Source of the DNA: Corynebacterium appendicis CIP 107643 | GTDB lineage: Bacteria; Actinomycetota; Actinomycetes; Mycobacteriales; Mycobacteriaceae | Assembly: GCF_030408415.1 (NCBI RefSeq) | Contig: NZ_CP046976.1 | Span: 620,001 to 684,000, forward strand | Length of the DNA: 64,000 nt | Direction: 5' to 3' | The notes under the pieces: generated by a model | What the model was told of the DNA's origin: nothing | Seen by the model: only the letters and a program-made list of their open reading frames with translations | The model's database searches: none | Made by a program: the position numbers and the translations under genes | Shown here: positions 1 to 7,989 of the stretch, piece after piece | Numbering within the stretch: the stretch's first letter is position 1 | Layout of the letters: the number at the start of each line of letters is the position of its first letter

Positions 1-12
1 GAGGCGAACTAA

Positions 13-849
13 ATGGCGGCCGCTGGTGTCTTTGAACTGAGTAGCGGCGCCACCATGCCGCGCCTCGGCCTGGGCACGTACAAGCTCGACGGCCCCGCGT
101 CCGACACGGTCGCGCTGATCCGCCGCGCGATCGAGCTCGGCTACCGCCACATCGACACCGCTTCCTTGTACGGCAACGAGGAAGCCGTGGGGCAAGCGCT
201 TAACGACGCTATCCGCGCCGGTGACGTCACCCGCGAGGACCTCTTTGTCACCTCGAAGGTGTGGAACGACGACCAGTTCCGCGCCGCCGAGGCCTTCGGC
301 GAATCGCTGACACGCCTGGGCTTGGAGTACCTGGACCTGTTCATGGTGCACTGGCCGTGGCCGCAGAACGGCACGTTCGTCGATGCTTACCGCGCGCTGA
401 TCGAGGTTCGCGACCGCGGCGACCTCATCTCTGTCGGTGTCGCTAATTTCTACGAGGAGGCCCTCGACGAGATCATCGACGCAACCGGCATCTCCCCGGC
501 AGTGAATCAGGTGGAGCTGCACACCGGTTTCACCCAGCCTGAGCTCCGCGAGTACCACGCGAAGCACGGAATCCTCACCGAGGCGTGGGCGCCGCTGGGC
601 AGGGGAGAGATCCTCTCCGAGCTCGCGATCACAGAGATCGCCGAGGCTCACGACGCCACCCCGGGCCAGGTCGCCCTGGCACACCTTTTGGCGCACGGCA
701 TCTCTGTCATCCCGAAGACCGCTAACCCGGAGCGCCTGGTGGAGAACTTCGGCGCCCTCGACGTCGCGCTGAGCGACGGAGAGGTCGCGCGCCTCGATCA
801 GGTGCAGGGTCACCGTCAGTCCAAGGATCCGCGCGAGTTCCCGGGTTAG
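13..849 (+). CDS. Aldo/keto reductase (2,5-diketo-D-gluconate reductase-like)
   Basis: A 278-residue NADPH-dependent oxidoreductase of the aldo/keto reductase family, expected to be a cytosolic TIM barrel reducing aldehydes or ketones. The family tetrad is visible: Asp and Tyr in HIDTASLYGNE, Lys in TSKVWN and His in MVHWPWP. The C-terminal IPKTANPERLVENF is the usual cofactor-binding segment. The start is ATG with GAGG 8 bases upstream. A TAA at 10-12, directly before the ATG, may be the stop of an upstream gene outside the window, which would make this the second gene of an operon. Substrate cannot be read from sequence. Confidence 0.92.
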   Translation: MAAAGVFELSSGATMPRLGLGTYKLDGPASDTVALIRRAIELGYRHIDTASLYGNEEAVGQALNDAIRAGDVTREDLFVTSKVWNDDQFRAAEAFGESLTRLGLEYLDLFMVHWPWPQNGTFVDAYRALIEVRDRGDLISVGVANFYEEALDEIIDATGISPAVNQVELHTGFTQPELREYHAKHGILTEAWAPLGRGEILSELAITEIAEAHDATPGQVALAHLLAHGISVIPKTANPERLVENFGALDVALSDGEVARLDQVQGHRQSKDPREFPG

Positions 850-887
850 GCATTCGCAGACAGCTGCGTCTGCCCCCGTCTGCCCCA

Positions 888-959
888 CAAACCCAGCTAC
901 TTGGATCCAGCTAATCGCGTTTTCACGGCCGAATAGCTGGATCCAGATAGCTGGGTTTG
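888..959. repeat. Nested inverted repeat between convergent genes
   Basis: Two nested perfect arms: an outer 12-bp pair (888-899 with 948-959) and an inner 11-bp pair (903-913 with 934-944) containing GGATCC, separated by 3-bp bulges. Each side repeats CCAGCTA twice. It lies in the 133-bp gap between two convergent genes, so it could act as a bidirectional terminator, but neither side has a T-tract. A short direct repeat GTCTGCCCC precedes it at about 869-886. Confidence 0.75.
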
Positions 960-982
960 ACTTTCGCCTCTGCCGTCACCGA

Positions 983-1954
983 CTAGTTGATGAACTGGCG
1001 CGCGAATTCCGCGGCGTTCCTGATGTCCTCCGGCTTGAGATTGCGGGCGAAGTTCTGCGCCTCCGACGACACGCCCTGCGGGGTGGGGTTGGAGGAAAAG
1101 TCCGGCACCGAGGAGTTCTCCGGGATGCGGTAGGCCGGTGCCTGCTGGGCCGGAGCTGGCTGGGGCTTCGCCGGTGCCGCCGGCGCCGGGGCAGGAGTGC
1201 TTGCGCGGCCGGGCTGCCACTGGCCCCAGTCTGCGGTGTAGACGTTGTTGATGTCGCACAGGTGGCCCTCGATGTGCTTCTGCCACTTGGCCTTCTGGTG
1301 AATATTCGCCCGCGGGTGGAGCTTTCCGCCCGAGCCCCAGTCGTGCTGCCAGAAGTACGAGCCGATGCCGTCCTCGATGCACCACTGGATGACGTTGTAG
1401 TTGCCGTACACGCCGGTCTTCAGCCCTGATGCGGACAGCGCCGTCTGGAACGCACGCAGGTACGGGCGGATCTGGTTGGTGTACTGCGTTCGCGTCGGGT
1501 TGTCGTCGATGGCGACGTAGATCGGTTTGCCGTTCGGGCCGCCGGCCGCGCGGTGGAGCTGGATCGCCTGCGGGGCGTGGACCGCGGCGCCGGCGGCGCC
1601 AGGCAGCCAGTCGGCGGTCTGGGCGCGGCCGTACTGGTACACAGAGGCGGTGAACAGGCCGTTGGCGGCGAAGTCGTGGGTCTCAGAGAGACGTACCGGC
1701 TTCGCCTTCATCCAGCTCACGGAGTCGGGGCGGGGCTGGGAGACGTAGCGGACCGCACCCATGTGGCCAGCGGCCTTGACGGCGCGACCAGAGGGAATGC
1801 CGCCAGCGTAGTCGAGGACGGTGCCGATGGGTTTACGGTTCTGGGCGTCGGCGGACGGGAGGCGGGAGACTCCGGCGGCACCGGCCGCGCCGAGGAGGGC
1901 GAGGGCGGAGGCGCGGCCCAGGAAACGGCGGCGGGAGAAAGCGTTAGTAGTCAC
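983..1954 (-). CDS. Tat-exported DUF1906 (glycoside hydrolase-like) protein
   Basis: About 323 residues from a GTG start at 1954, chosen because a twin-arginine signal (SRRRFLGRASALALLGAAG) follows directly; longer starts only add an unlikely leader. The mature part resembles the DUF1906 / Rv2525c-like glycoside-hydrolase-like barrel: GTVLDYAGGIP at the first strand, YVAIDDNP with acidic residues, and VYGNYNVIQWC. A Pro/Ala linker and a 60-residue tail rich in Asn and Ala follow. Members are exported envelope proteins linked to cell-wall homeostasis; catalytic activity is not established. Convergent with the aldo/keto reductase. Confidence 0.82.
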   Translation of the reverse strand: MTTNAFSRRRFLGRASALALLGAAGAAGVSRLPSADAQNRKPIGTVLDYAGGIPSGRAVKAAGHMGAVRYVSQPRPDSVSWMKAKPVRLSETHDFAANGLFTASVYQYGRAQTADWLPGAAGAAVHAPQAIQLHRAAGGPNGKPIYVAIDDNPTRTQYTNQIRPYLRAFQTALSASGLKTGVYGNYNVIQWCIEDGIGSYFWQHDWGSGGKLHPRANIHQKAKWQKHIEGHLCDINNVYTADWGQWQPGRASTPAPAPAAPAKPQPAPAQQAPAYRIPENSSVPDFSSNPTPQGVSSEAQNFARNLKPEDIRNAAEFARQFIN

Positions 1955-2018
1955 AAGCAAAACATTAGCAACATGAATAACAAGTGGCCAGCGCAAACGC
2001 CGAAAGCTCGATTTTACA

Positions 2019-2067
2019 CTTGTTTTCCAGTCCGGAAAGTGTCATGCTTTCCTATGTGGAAAACAAG
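2019..2067. promoter_or_regulatory. Nested palindromic operator upstream of membrane protein/regulator pair
   Basis: Perfect 11-bp arms CTTGTTTTCCA (2019-2029) and TGGAAAACAAG (2057-2067) enclose a second pair GGAAAG (2034-2039) and CTTTCC (2047-2052). The right arm ends at the ribosome binding site of the gene at 2077. The layout suits an operator for the winged-helix protein encoded second in this operon (autoregulation), or an RNA hairpin occluding the RBS. Confidence 0.6.
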
Positions 2068-2076
2068 GGGCATGCC

Positions 2077-2514
2077 ATGAATGTGACAGAGGTGAATGAA
2101 TCGCTAGCGGCCGTCCGCGACATCGAGGCGCGCGCCGCGCAGCTGCCGGTCCCGTGGGGCATGGTCACTGCCGCCGGGCTGACTTTCGGTCTCGGCATCG
2201 GCCTCATGCTCGCCGGTCATGTGTGGGGGCTGCTCGTCCTTCTCGTTTCGCTAGTTTTCATGATCGTGCTTGATTTTGGCAGCAAGCGGACTGTCCGCAC
2301 TGCGATGAAGCAGGACGTGCAGCAAGAAGAGAATTCGTGGAGCTGGAAGCGGTTCCTGTCGTTCTTAGTGCTCTACACGATCGCGTATATCGGGATGCAG
2401 GTCTATGCCGACCACTACCCGGACGGGAACACGGCGGTCGGCATCGTCGTGGGAATCATTGCCGCCGCAGCGATGATTACGGGCTACGGCCTGACGTGGA
2501 GGAAGTTCCATTGA
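2077..2514 (+). CDS. Small integral membrane protein, function unknown
   Basis: A 145-residue protein starting at the ATG at 2077, which has AAGGGG upstream; an earlier in-frame ATG at 1984 lacks an RBS and would run through the palindrome. About four hydrophobic segments form two hairpins: around residues 25-65 and 90-140, split by a charged stretch SKRTVRTAMKQDVQQEE. No enzymatic motif is recognised. It overlaps the following regulator gene by 4 bp, a pairing common for small 'regulator plus membrane protein' modules in actinobacteria. Confidence 0.75.
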   Translation: MNVTEVNESLAAVRDIEARAAQLPVPWGMVTAAGLTFGLGIGLMLAGHVWGLLVLLVSLVFMIVLDFGSKRTVRTAMKQDVQQEENSWSWKRFLSFLVLYTIAYIGMQVYADHYPDGNTAVGIVVGIIAAAAMITGYGLTWRKFH

Positions 2515-2831
2515 TCGATCCAGTCATTCATCCCCTCAACCGGCTGAAGATCTGCGCGGCACTGCGCGCTGGAGGTGCGACGGAAGGCACGACGCGCCGC
2601 GAAATGAAGTTCTCGCGGCTGCGGGATATCACTGATCTGTCGGACGCGACCTTGTCCAAGCAGCTCAGCGTCTTAGAGGAGCACGGCTACGTCTCCAGGT
2701 TCCGTGAATACGGGTCAACACGTGCGAAGGACACCGTGTGGGTGACGCTCACCAGGGCAGGGGAAAGGGCCCTCGAAGGCCACCTCGACGCGCTCAACCG
2801 ATACGCTGAGCCGCATGACGATACTGACTAG
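2511..2831 (+). CDS. Winged-helix (MarR/ArsR-like) transcriptional regulator
   Basis: A 106-residue DNA-binding protein from a TTG start at 2511 that overlaps the preceding stop (TTGA), with GGAGG about 8 bases upstream. Early residues NRLKICAALRAGG form helix 1, ITDLSDATLSKQLSVLEEHG is the helix-turn-helix, and YGSTRAKDTVWVTLTRAG the wing. This is the arrangement of the HTH_34/MarR-like single-domain regulators. Likely it controls its own operon through the palindrome at 2019-2067 (inference). Its 3' end overlaps the start of panC by 17 bp, so panC may be co-transcribed. Confidence 0.82.
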   Translation: MIDPVIHPLNRLKICAALRAGGATEGTTRREMKFSRLRDITDLSDATLSKQLSVLEEHGYVSRFREYGSTRAKDTVWVTLTRAGERALEGHLDALNRYAEPHDDTD

Positions 2832-3612
2832 GACTCCGCAGGAGCTGAAGCAAGCGCTTATCGACGCCCCCGGGGTCTCCCTCGCCCCCACCATGGGTGC
2901 CCTGCACAGCGGCCACATCTCGCTCGTCCGTAAGGCCCAGAAGCTGGGCAACCCGGTGGTGGTGAGCATCTTCGTCAACCCTCTACAGTTCGCGCCGGGC
3001 GAGGACTTAGATGCCTATCCGCGCACGCTGGATGAGGACATCGCGAAGCTCGAGGCGGAAGGCGTCGACGCGGTCTTCGCGCCGAGCGTATCGACGATGT
3101 ACCCTCATGGCCCCCGCACCACCATTCACCCCGGACCTTTGGGTGCCATCCTGGAGGGAAAGACTCGCCCGACGCATTTCGCCGGTGTACTCACCGTGGT
3201 GGCCAAACTGTTCTGCCTGACCGGTGCGACCGACGCGTTCTTCGGCGAGAAGGACTACCAGCAGCTGGCTCTGATCCGCCAGATGGTCGAAGACCTTCAC
3301 CTGCCGGTGCGTGTGCACGGCTGCCCGATCATCCGCGAGGACAGCGGCCTGGCGCTCTCGTCGCGCAACCGTTACCTGAGCGAAGCTGAACACCAAACCG
3401 CGCTGACCTTGTCGCGCGCGCTTAAGACGGGCAGCTATGACGCAGCCCTGGCCGAGCTCAAGGCCGCCGACGGCATTGATCTCGACTATCTCGCCGTGAC
3501 CACGCCGGAGCTCGAGGAGCTTCCCGAGGGCTACACCGGCCCGGCACGCCTGCTCGTCGCCGCGAAGGTGGGGCAGACCCGTCTGATAGACAATGCGGAA
3601 ATCCAGGTCTAA
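2815..3612 (+). CDS. panC: Pantothenate synthetase
   Basis: 265 residues. Condenses pantoate with beta-alanine using ATP, the last step of pantothenate (vitamin B5) synthesis in the cytosol. The PTMGALHSGHISL motif carries the HIGH-type ATP-binding site (here HSGH), FVNPLQF binds pantoate, and FGEKDYQQL with SSRNRYLS gives the KMSKS-like region. Length is somewhat short, as in other corynebacteria. It is translationally coupled to the upstream regulator (17-bp overlap) and runs head-on into panB, with 3 bp between the two stops. Confidence 0.96.
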   Translation: MTILTRTPQELKQALIDAPGVSLAPTMGALHSGHISLVRKAQKLGNPVVVSIFVNPLQFAPGEDLDAYPRTLDEDIAKLEAEGVDAVFAPSVSTMYPHGPRTTIHPGPLGAILEGKTRPTHFAGVLTVVAKLFCLTGATDAFFGEKDYQQLALIRQMVEDLHLPVRVHGCPIIREDSGLALSSRNRYLSEAEHQTALTLSRALKTGSYDAALAELKAADGIDLDYLAVTTPELEELPEGYTGPARLLVAAKVGQTRLIDNAEIQV

Positions 3613-3615
3613 GCC

Positions 3616-4434
3616 CTAGAAGGTGTGCTCGTCCGCGGGGAATTTGCCCTCGTGGACGGCGCGCTTGTAATCTGCGGCAGCTGCGCCGAGTGCCTCGCCG
3701 ACCGCACCGAATTGGCGGACGAAACGCGCGCGGTGGCCACCGGCGGGGAAATCGGCCATGTCGTGCCACACCAGCACCTGGGCGTCCGTGTCTGGGCCGG
3801 CCCCGATGCCGATCGTGGGGACCGGGCAGTTCGCGGTGATCTCCTTGGCCAGCTCGGCCGGGACCATTTCAAAGACGACCATGTCCGCGCCCGCCTCGAC
3901 GACCGCGTTGGTGTCTGCCCAGAGCTGGTCGGCGTTATCATCCCGGCCCTGGACCTTGAATCCGCTCAAGTTGTCCACGGACTGCGGGGTGAAGCCCACG
4001 TGGGCGCACACGGCGAGACCAGCGTTCTTGAGGGCTTCGATGCGCGGGGCGATGCGGACACCGCCCTCGAGCTTGACCATGTGGGCGCCGCTGCGGCGGA
4101 TCATTTCAGTTGCGGTGCGCACGGCTTGCTCGTCGGAAGCTTCATAGCTGCCGAAGGGGAGGTCGGCCACGACAAGCGCGTTGCCGGCTCCGCGCACGAC
4201 GGCGGCGGCGAGGTAGGTCATTTCGTCGACGGATACCTGGTTGGTCGTGTCGTAGCCGTAGAAGACATTGGCGGCGGAGTCTCCGACGAGCATGCACTCG
4301 ATGCCGGCCTCCGCGAAGACGCGGGCGGTGGAGTAATCGTAGGCGGTGAGCATCGCCCATTTCTCGCCGTCGAGTTTCTTCTGCTTCAGGTCCGCGACCC
4401 GAACTTTCTTGGTGGGGGCCAGGTATCCAGTCAT
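3616..4434 (-). CDS. panB: 3-methyl-2-oxobutanoate hydroxymethyltransferase
   Basis: 272 residues. Transfers a hydroxymethyl group from methylene-THF to alpha-ketoisovalerate, making ketopantoate for pantothenate synthesis. Seen: [33 protein letters not shown] (metal-binding Asp), [17 protein letters not shown] and [17 protein letters not shown]. It lies only 9 bp downstream of the iron-transport ATPase gene on the same strand, so transcription may come from that operon. In many corynebacteria panB and panC form an operon; here they are convergent. Confidence 0.96.
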   Translation of the reverse strand: MTGYLAPTKKVRVADLKQKKLDGEKWAMLTAYDYSTARVFAEAGIECMLVGDSAANVFYGYDTTNQVSVDEMTYLAAAVVRGAGNALVVADLPFGSYEASDEQAVRTATEMIRRSGAHMVKLEGGVRIAPRIEALKNAGLAVCAHVGFTPQSVDNLSGFKVQGRDDNADQLWADTNAVVEAGADMVVFEMVPAELAKEITANCPVPTIGIGAGPDTDAQVLVWHDMADFPAGGHRARFVRQFGAVGEALGAAAADYKRAVHEGKFPADEHTF

Positions 4435-4443
4435 GCAGACAGT

Positions 4444-5310
4444 CTAGGCACGCGCCGAGGTGATGGCGTCGATCACGTTGGGATCGGCGTCTTCCACATT
4501 CACCGCGATCGGGTCCATCGGGCCCGCATCAGTCGGGTTCTCGTGGCGGGGGAGGCGCAGCACCGGGCACACGATCGGCACGCCGGCATCATTGATGATG
4601 CGGGCGGAAATGCCGTAGACGCGCTCGAGGAGCTCGGGGGTGAGCACTTCTGCCGGGGTGCCCTTGGCGATCGCGTGCCCGTCCTTGATCACCAGCAGCT
4701 CGTCGCAGAAGCGGGCCGCCAGGTTCAGGTCGTGGAGCGCCACGAGCGCCTGACGGTCGTCGCCGCGGACTTCGTCCTGGAGGATCTGCAGCAGTTCCAC
4801 CTGGTGGCGCAAGTCGAGGGCGGAGGTGGGCTCGTCGAGAAGCATAATGCGTGGCGAGCGCACGAGCATCTGCGCGACGGCGACGAGCTGGCGCTGTCCG
4901 CCGGACATGTCGGAGATCATGCGGTCGGACAGCTTCGTGATGCCCAGCCGGTGCATGACCTCCGCCGTGCTTTCCAGAGCGTTGCTGGTGCCTTCGCAGC
5001 GGCGGCGCGCGGAGACCATGACGGACTCGAAGGCGGTGAGCGTTGCGCGCGAGAGCATGTCTTGCGGTACGTAGCCGACAGCTTGGACGCGCTCTTTGGC
5101 GCTCAGCGTGCGGCCGTCGACGACGATGTCCGCGCTGCCCGCGGAGGGCTTGTTGATGCCGGCGAGCGTTTTCACGAGCGTCGATTTCCCGGCGCCGTTC
5201 GGGCCGATGAGGCCGGTGATCTTGCCGTCGTCGAGCGGGCCGAATGTCATGTCGTCGATGATCGTCGAGCGGCCGTACCGCACGGTGAGATTCGTTGCGC
5301 TGATGGCCAT
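4444..5310 (-). CDS. Iron/siderophore ABC transporter, ATP-binding protein
   Basis: 288 residues, FecE/FepC type. Walker A is GPNGAGKSTLVKTLAG, signature MSGGQRQLVAVAQ, Walker B IMLLDEPTSALD, with the switch His in LVALHDLNLA. It powers uptake of a ferric-siderophore-type substrate through the permease encoded just upstream (6-bp gap). A tail of about 50 residues after the nucleotide-binding domain (from VYGISARIINDAGVP) is longer than usual. Third gene of an SBP-permease-ATPase operon controlled by two DtxR-like boxes at 7630-7686. Confidence 0.93.
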   Translation of the reverse strand: MAISATNLTVRYGRSTIIDDMTFGPLDDGKITGLIGPNGAGKSTLVKTLAGINKPSAGSADIVVDGRTLSAKERVQAVGYVPQDMLSRATLTAFESVMVSARRRCEGTSNALESTAEVMHRLGITKLSDRMISDMSGGQRQLVAVAQMLVRSPRIMLLDEPTSALDLRHQVELLQILQDEVRGDDRQALVALHDLNLAARFCDELLVIKDGHAIAKGTPAEVLTPELLERVYGISARIINDAGVPIVCPVLRLPRHENPTDAGPMDPIAVNVEDADPNVIDAITSARA

Positions 5311-5316
5311 GGGGGC

Positions 5317-6402
5317 TTAAGCACTCCTTCCGCGCGAGCGGGTGAAGATCAGGAACACGAAGAACGGTACGCCGACAAGGGCGGTGATGATACCCAGCGG
5401 AATAGCCACGCCAGGAATGATCGACAGCGACACGGCGTACGCGAGGCTCATGAGCATGGCGCCGGCCGCGGCCGCGCCGGGGAGGAAGAATTTCTGGTCC
5501 TCGCCGACGATCATGCGTGCGATGTGCGGGCCGACCAGGCCGATGAAACCGATGATGCCGGTGAATGCGACGGATGCGGCGGCTAGCAGTGAGGCGACGA
5601 TGAGGGTGGTCACGCGGAGGCGCTGCACGTTGATGCCAAGAGCCGCCGCGCGGTCGTCGCCGAGGCGCAGCGCGGTGAGGCGCCATGAGTTGACCACGCA
5701 GAAGGGGATCGCCAGCGCGAGCACGATGGCGATCACGATATTCGCGGTCCAGGACGCGCGCTGCATGGAGCCCATCGTCCAGAACACGATCTGCTGGAGC
5801 GCCTCGTTGCTCGCCACGTACTGCAACAGCGAAAGGACCGCCTGGAAGAAGAAGGACAAGGCGATGCCAAGCAGGATCATCGATTCCGCGCTCGCCCCGC
5901 GCCAGATCGCCGCGCCCGCGATGATAAGCACCGCGAACAGGGCGGACAGCGCTGCGGTGAGCGCGAGGTTGAGCTGCGCATTCAGGATGATGGTCCAGCC
6001 CATCACGATGGACACTGCCGCGCCGAGCGCCGCCGCAGCCGAAATGCCCAGCGTGAACGGCTCCGCCAGCGGATTGTCCAGGATCGTCTGCATTTGTGCG
6101 CCGGACAGCCCTAGCGACGCGCCGACGAGCACCGCCATCACCGCCGCCGGGAGGCGGAGGGTGCGCACGACGGTCTCAGTCTGCTGGTCGACGGAATCGG
6201 GGGAGAAGACGGCGCGGAAGACGTCGCTGAGCGAAAGCTCGATGGGCCCAACGACCACCGCGACGAGGAAGCTCGCGATCGCACCGAGGACAAGGAGCGC
6301 AATCGCGATTGCTTTACGACGGCCGCGGCGACGGTAACTTTCAATCGCACGGTCCGGCGAATCCTTCTCGTAGTCGGTCTCGGGCGCTACGCGTGTGGTC
6401 AC
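5317..6402 (-). CDS. Iron/siderophore ABC transporter, FecCD-type permease
   Basis: 361 residues with about nine to ten transmembrane helices, the BtuC/FecCD fold. Family signposts: LRLPAAVMAVLVGASLGLSG near residue 85, NPLAEPFTLGIS, and GIIGFIGLVGPHIARM near the coupling helix. The N-terminal 35 residues are charged and cytoplasmic. Works as a homodimer in the membrane with the ATPase at 4444 and the lipoprotein at 6422. The separate FecC and FecD genes of enterobacteria are replaced by one gene, as usual in actinobacteria. Confidence 0.94.
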   Translation of the reverse strand: MTTRVAPETDYEKDSPDRAIESYRRRGRRKAIAIALLVLGAIASFLVAVVVGPIELSLSDVFRAVFSPDSVDQQTETVVRTLRLPAAVMAVLVGASLGLSGAQMQTILDNPLAEPFTLGISAAAALGAAVSIVMGWTIILNAQLNLALTAALSALFAVLIIAGAAIWRGASAESMILLGIALSFFFQAVLSLLQYVASNEALQQIVFWTMGSMQRASWTANIVIAIVLALAIPFCVVNSWRLTALRLGDDRAAALGINVQRLRVTTLIVASLLAAASVAFTGIIGFIGLVGPHIARMIVGEDQKFFLPGAAAAGAMLMSLAYAVSLSIIPGVAIPLGIITALVGVPFFVFLIFTRSRGRSA

Positions 6403-6421
6403 TGAGCTCTTTTCTTATCGC

Positions 6422-7612
6422 TTATTCGGCTTCGTATCCGTCGAGGAAGAAGGTGCCGCTGTAGTCGATCGGCATCCACTCGGCGTTGAAGTCCTCGAAG
6501 TCCTTCGCCGGGTCTAGGTCCCCGAATTCCTCCGGGTGGAGCCACTTGGCGAATGCCTCGAGAGCGAACACGTTGTACGGGCTGTCGTAGAACTGATGGT
6601 AGACGGCGAAGAAATCACCTTCCTTAGGGGCCGTCAGTTGTTCCATGCCCGGGCCGTGGAGCGGGCCGCCGAAGGACTCGCGCGCCGCCGCCTCGTCAGC
6701 CTGGTATCCCAGCTCAACATGGCTGAATGCGTCGGCCTTCTGCGGGTCGCGCGCCCACTCGCCGCCGGTGACGATCAGCTTGTCCGGGTTGACCTCGACG
6801 AGCTTCTCCGGCGTGATCTCCGTTTCGTCGGTGCCCAGGATCTCCGGTCCGACATTGTGGCCGCCTGCCGCGTCGACGAGCTTGCCCAGGTTGGCGTCGC
6901 CTGCGATTGTGCAGCAGTCCATGAATCCGGCTGCCATCCACACCACGGTTTTGGGCTTCTCCGTGATCGCGCCGACGCGGTCGGTGATGTCGCCCGCCTT
7001 CTCGGACCAGAACTTGTTGTAGCTCTCCGCGCGGTCCGACGCACCGAAAATATCGCCGAAGAGCTTCATGGACACCTCAGTGTTGTTCAGGGGGTCCTGG
7101 CGGAAGTCGGTGAAGACGTACTTCAGGCCGACGGCGTCCATGTCGGACAAGAAACCGTTCTGCTCGGCGACCTTCTTCTGGTCCAGCGTCATCATGACGA
7201 CATCCGGCTTCTGCGCTAGTAGGTTCTCCACGGTCGCGTCGCCCTTCTGAAGGGAACCGATCTGCGGCAGGTCCTTGCCCTCCGGGAATTTCTCCAGGAT
7301 TTTGTCGCGCATCGCAGGCGCCGCCTTTTCGAAGTCGTCGCCGTACGCCACGACCTTGTCGAACGGGTTGTCCTGCAGGATAGAGGTGGCGAAGATGCCG
7401 CGTCCCTCAGCCAACAGGATGCGCTCGGGCTGTTTGTCGAAATCGACGGTGCGGCCCGCCGCGTCGGTAACGGTCAGAACTGCCTCACCATTTTTCTCGT
7501 CCCCGTTGGAACCTGCGGCGTCACCGCCGCTGGAATCGGAGGAGCAGCCGGCGAGCCCCAGCACTGCGATGAACGAAAACAGCAGTGCTGCGAGTGTGCG
7601 TGGAAACTTCAC
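6422..7612 (-). CDS. Iron/siderophore ABC transporter, substrate-binding lipoprotein
   Basis: 396 residues. The N-terminus is a lipoprotein signal (MKFPRTLAALLFSF... then LAGCSS lipobox), so the protein is anchored on the outer face of the membrane. A Ser/Gly/Asp linker leads to a PeriplasmicBP_2 fold: AGRTVDFDKQPERILLAEGR, a central helix, and a second lobe ending EWMPIDYSGTFFLDGYEAE. First gene of the importer operon; DtxR-like boxes lie 18 and 56 bases upstream of the start, so iron-replete repression is expected. The exact ligand is unknown. Confidence 0.93.
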   Translation of the reverse strand: MKFPRTLAALLFSFIAVLGLAGCSSDSSGGDAAGSNGDEKNGEAVLTVTDAAGRTVDFDKQPERILLAEGRGIFATSILQDNPFDKVVAYGDDFEKAAPAMRDKILEKFPEGKDLPQIGSLQKGDATVENLLAQKPDVVMMTLDQKKVAEQNGFLSDMDAVGLKYVFTDFRQDPLNNTEVSMKLFGDIFGASDRAESYNKFWSEKAGDITDRVGAITEKPKTVVWMAAGFMDCCTIAGDANLGKLVDAAGGHNVGPEILGTDETEITPEKLVEVNPDKLIVTGGEWARDPQKADAFSHVELGYQADEAAARESFGGPLHGPGMEQLTAPKEGDFFAVYHQFYDSPYNVFALEAFAKWLHPEEFGDLDPAKDFEDFNAEWMPIDYSGTFFLDGYEAE

Positions 7613-7629
7613 GATCCACCTTTCAATAC

Positions 7630-7648
7630 AAGTAAGCCTATGCTTAGT
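7630..7648 (-). promoter_or_regulatory. DtxR-like iron box 1 (proximal)
   Basis: On the minus strand the 19-mer reads ACTAAGCATAGGCTTACTT, close to the DtxR consensus TWAGGTWAGSCTWACCTWA, centred about 27 bases before the lipoprotein start codon. Occupancy by Fe-DtxR here would block transcription of the importer. Confidence 0.7.
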
Positions 7649-7667
7649 TTCAGGTAACCCTTCGCAT

Positions 7668-7686
7668 GGTAAGGCATGCCTAATTA
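7668..7686 (-). promoter_or_regulatory. DtxR-like iron box 2 (distal)
   Basis: GGTAAGGCATGCCTAATTA on the plus strand has the symmetric core TAAGGCATGCCTAA expected of a DtxR site. It sits 38 bp from box 1 and brackets the likely promoter of the iron importer. Confidence 0.7.
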
Positions 7687-7865
7687 GAAAACAAGATTGT
7701 GCCCTAATTCGGATTGTGGGGCGATTTCCTCGGCCAATGGGTTTTGGGTAACTCCTGCACGCAAGGGGGGGCTGGCGCGGCTCTAGGACGTCTTCGCCGG
7801 GGTACGAGCAGTTCAGGCCGTTTCTTTCATGCCGTGAACGCGGTGCGGTAACGTAGCTTCTCGTT

Positions 7866-7938
7866 GCCCTAGTAGCTCAGTGGATAGAGCACGGCTCTCC
7901 TAAAGCCGGTGTCGGAGGTTCGATTCCTCTCTGGGGCG
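7866..7938 (+). tRNA. tRNA-Arg (anticodon CCT)
   Basis: A 73-nt cloverleaf. Acceptor GCCCTAG pairs with CTGGGGC, followed by discriminator G; no CCA is encoded. The D arm contains AGCTCAGTGGATAGAGC, the anticodon stem CGGCT/AGCCG encloses the loop CTCCTAA (anticodon CCT, reading AGG), and GGTTCGATTCC gives the T loop. A permease remnant begins just beyond the 3' end. Confidence 0.95.
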
Positions 7939-7989
7939 CTTTGACAACGCAGGACGTGCCAACCGGTGAGGACGAGGGTGCGACGTGGC

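Noticed and set aside
3625..5586. 653-codon plus-strand open frame
   Set aside because: Antisense to panB, the iron-transport ATPase and part of the permease, all with clear family motifs. His/Asp/Glu-rich low-complexity translation is typical of a GC-rich shadow.
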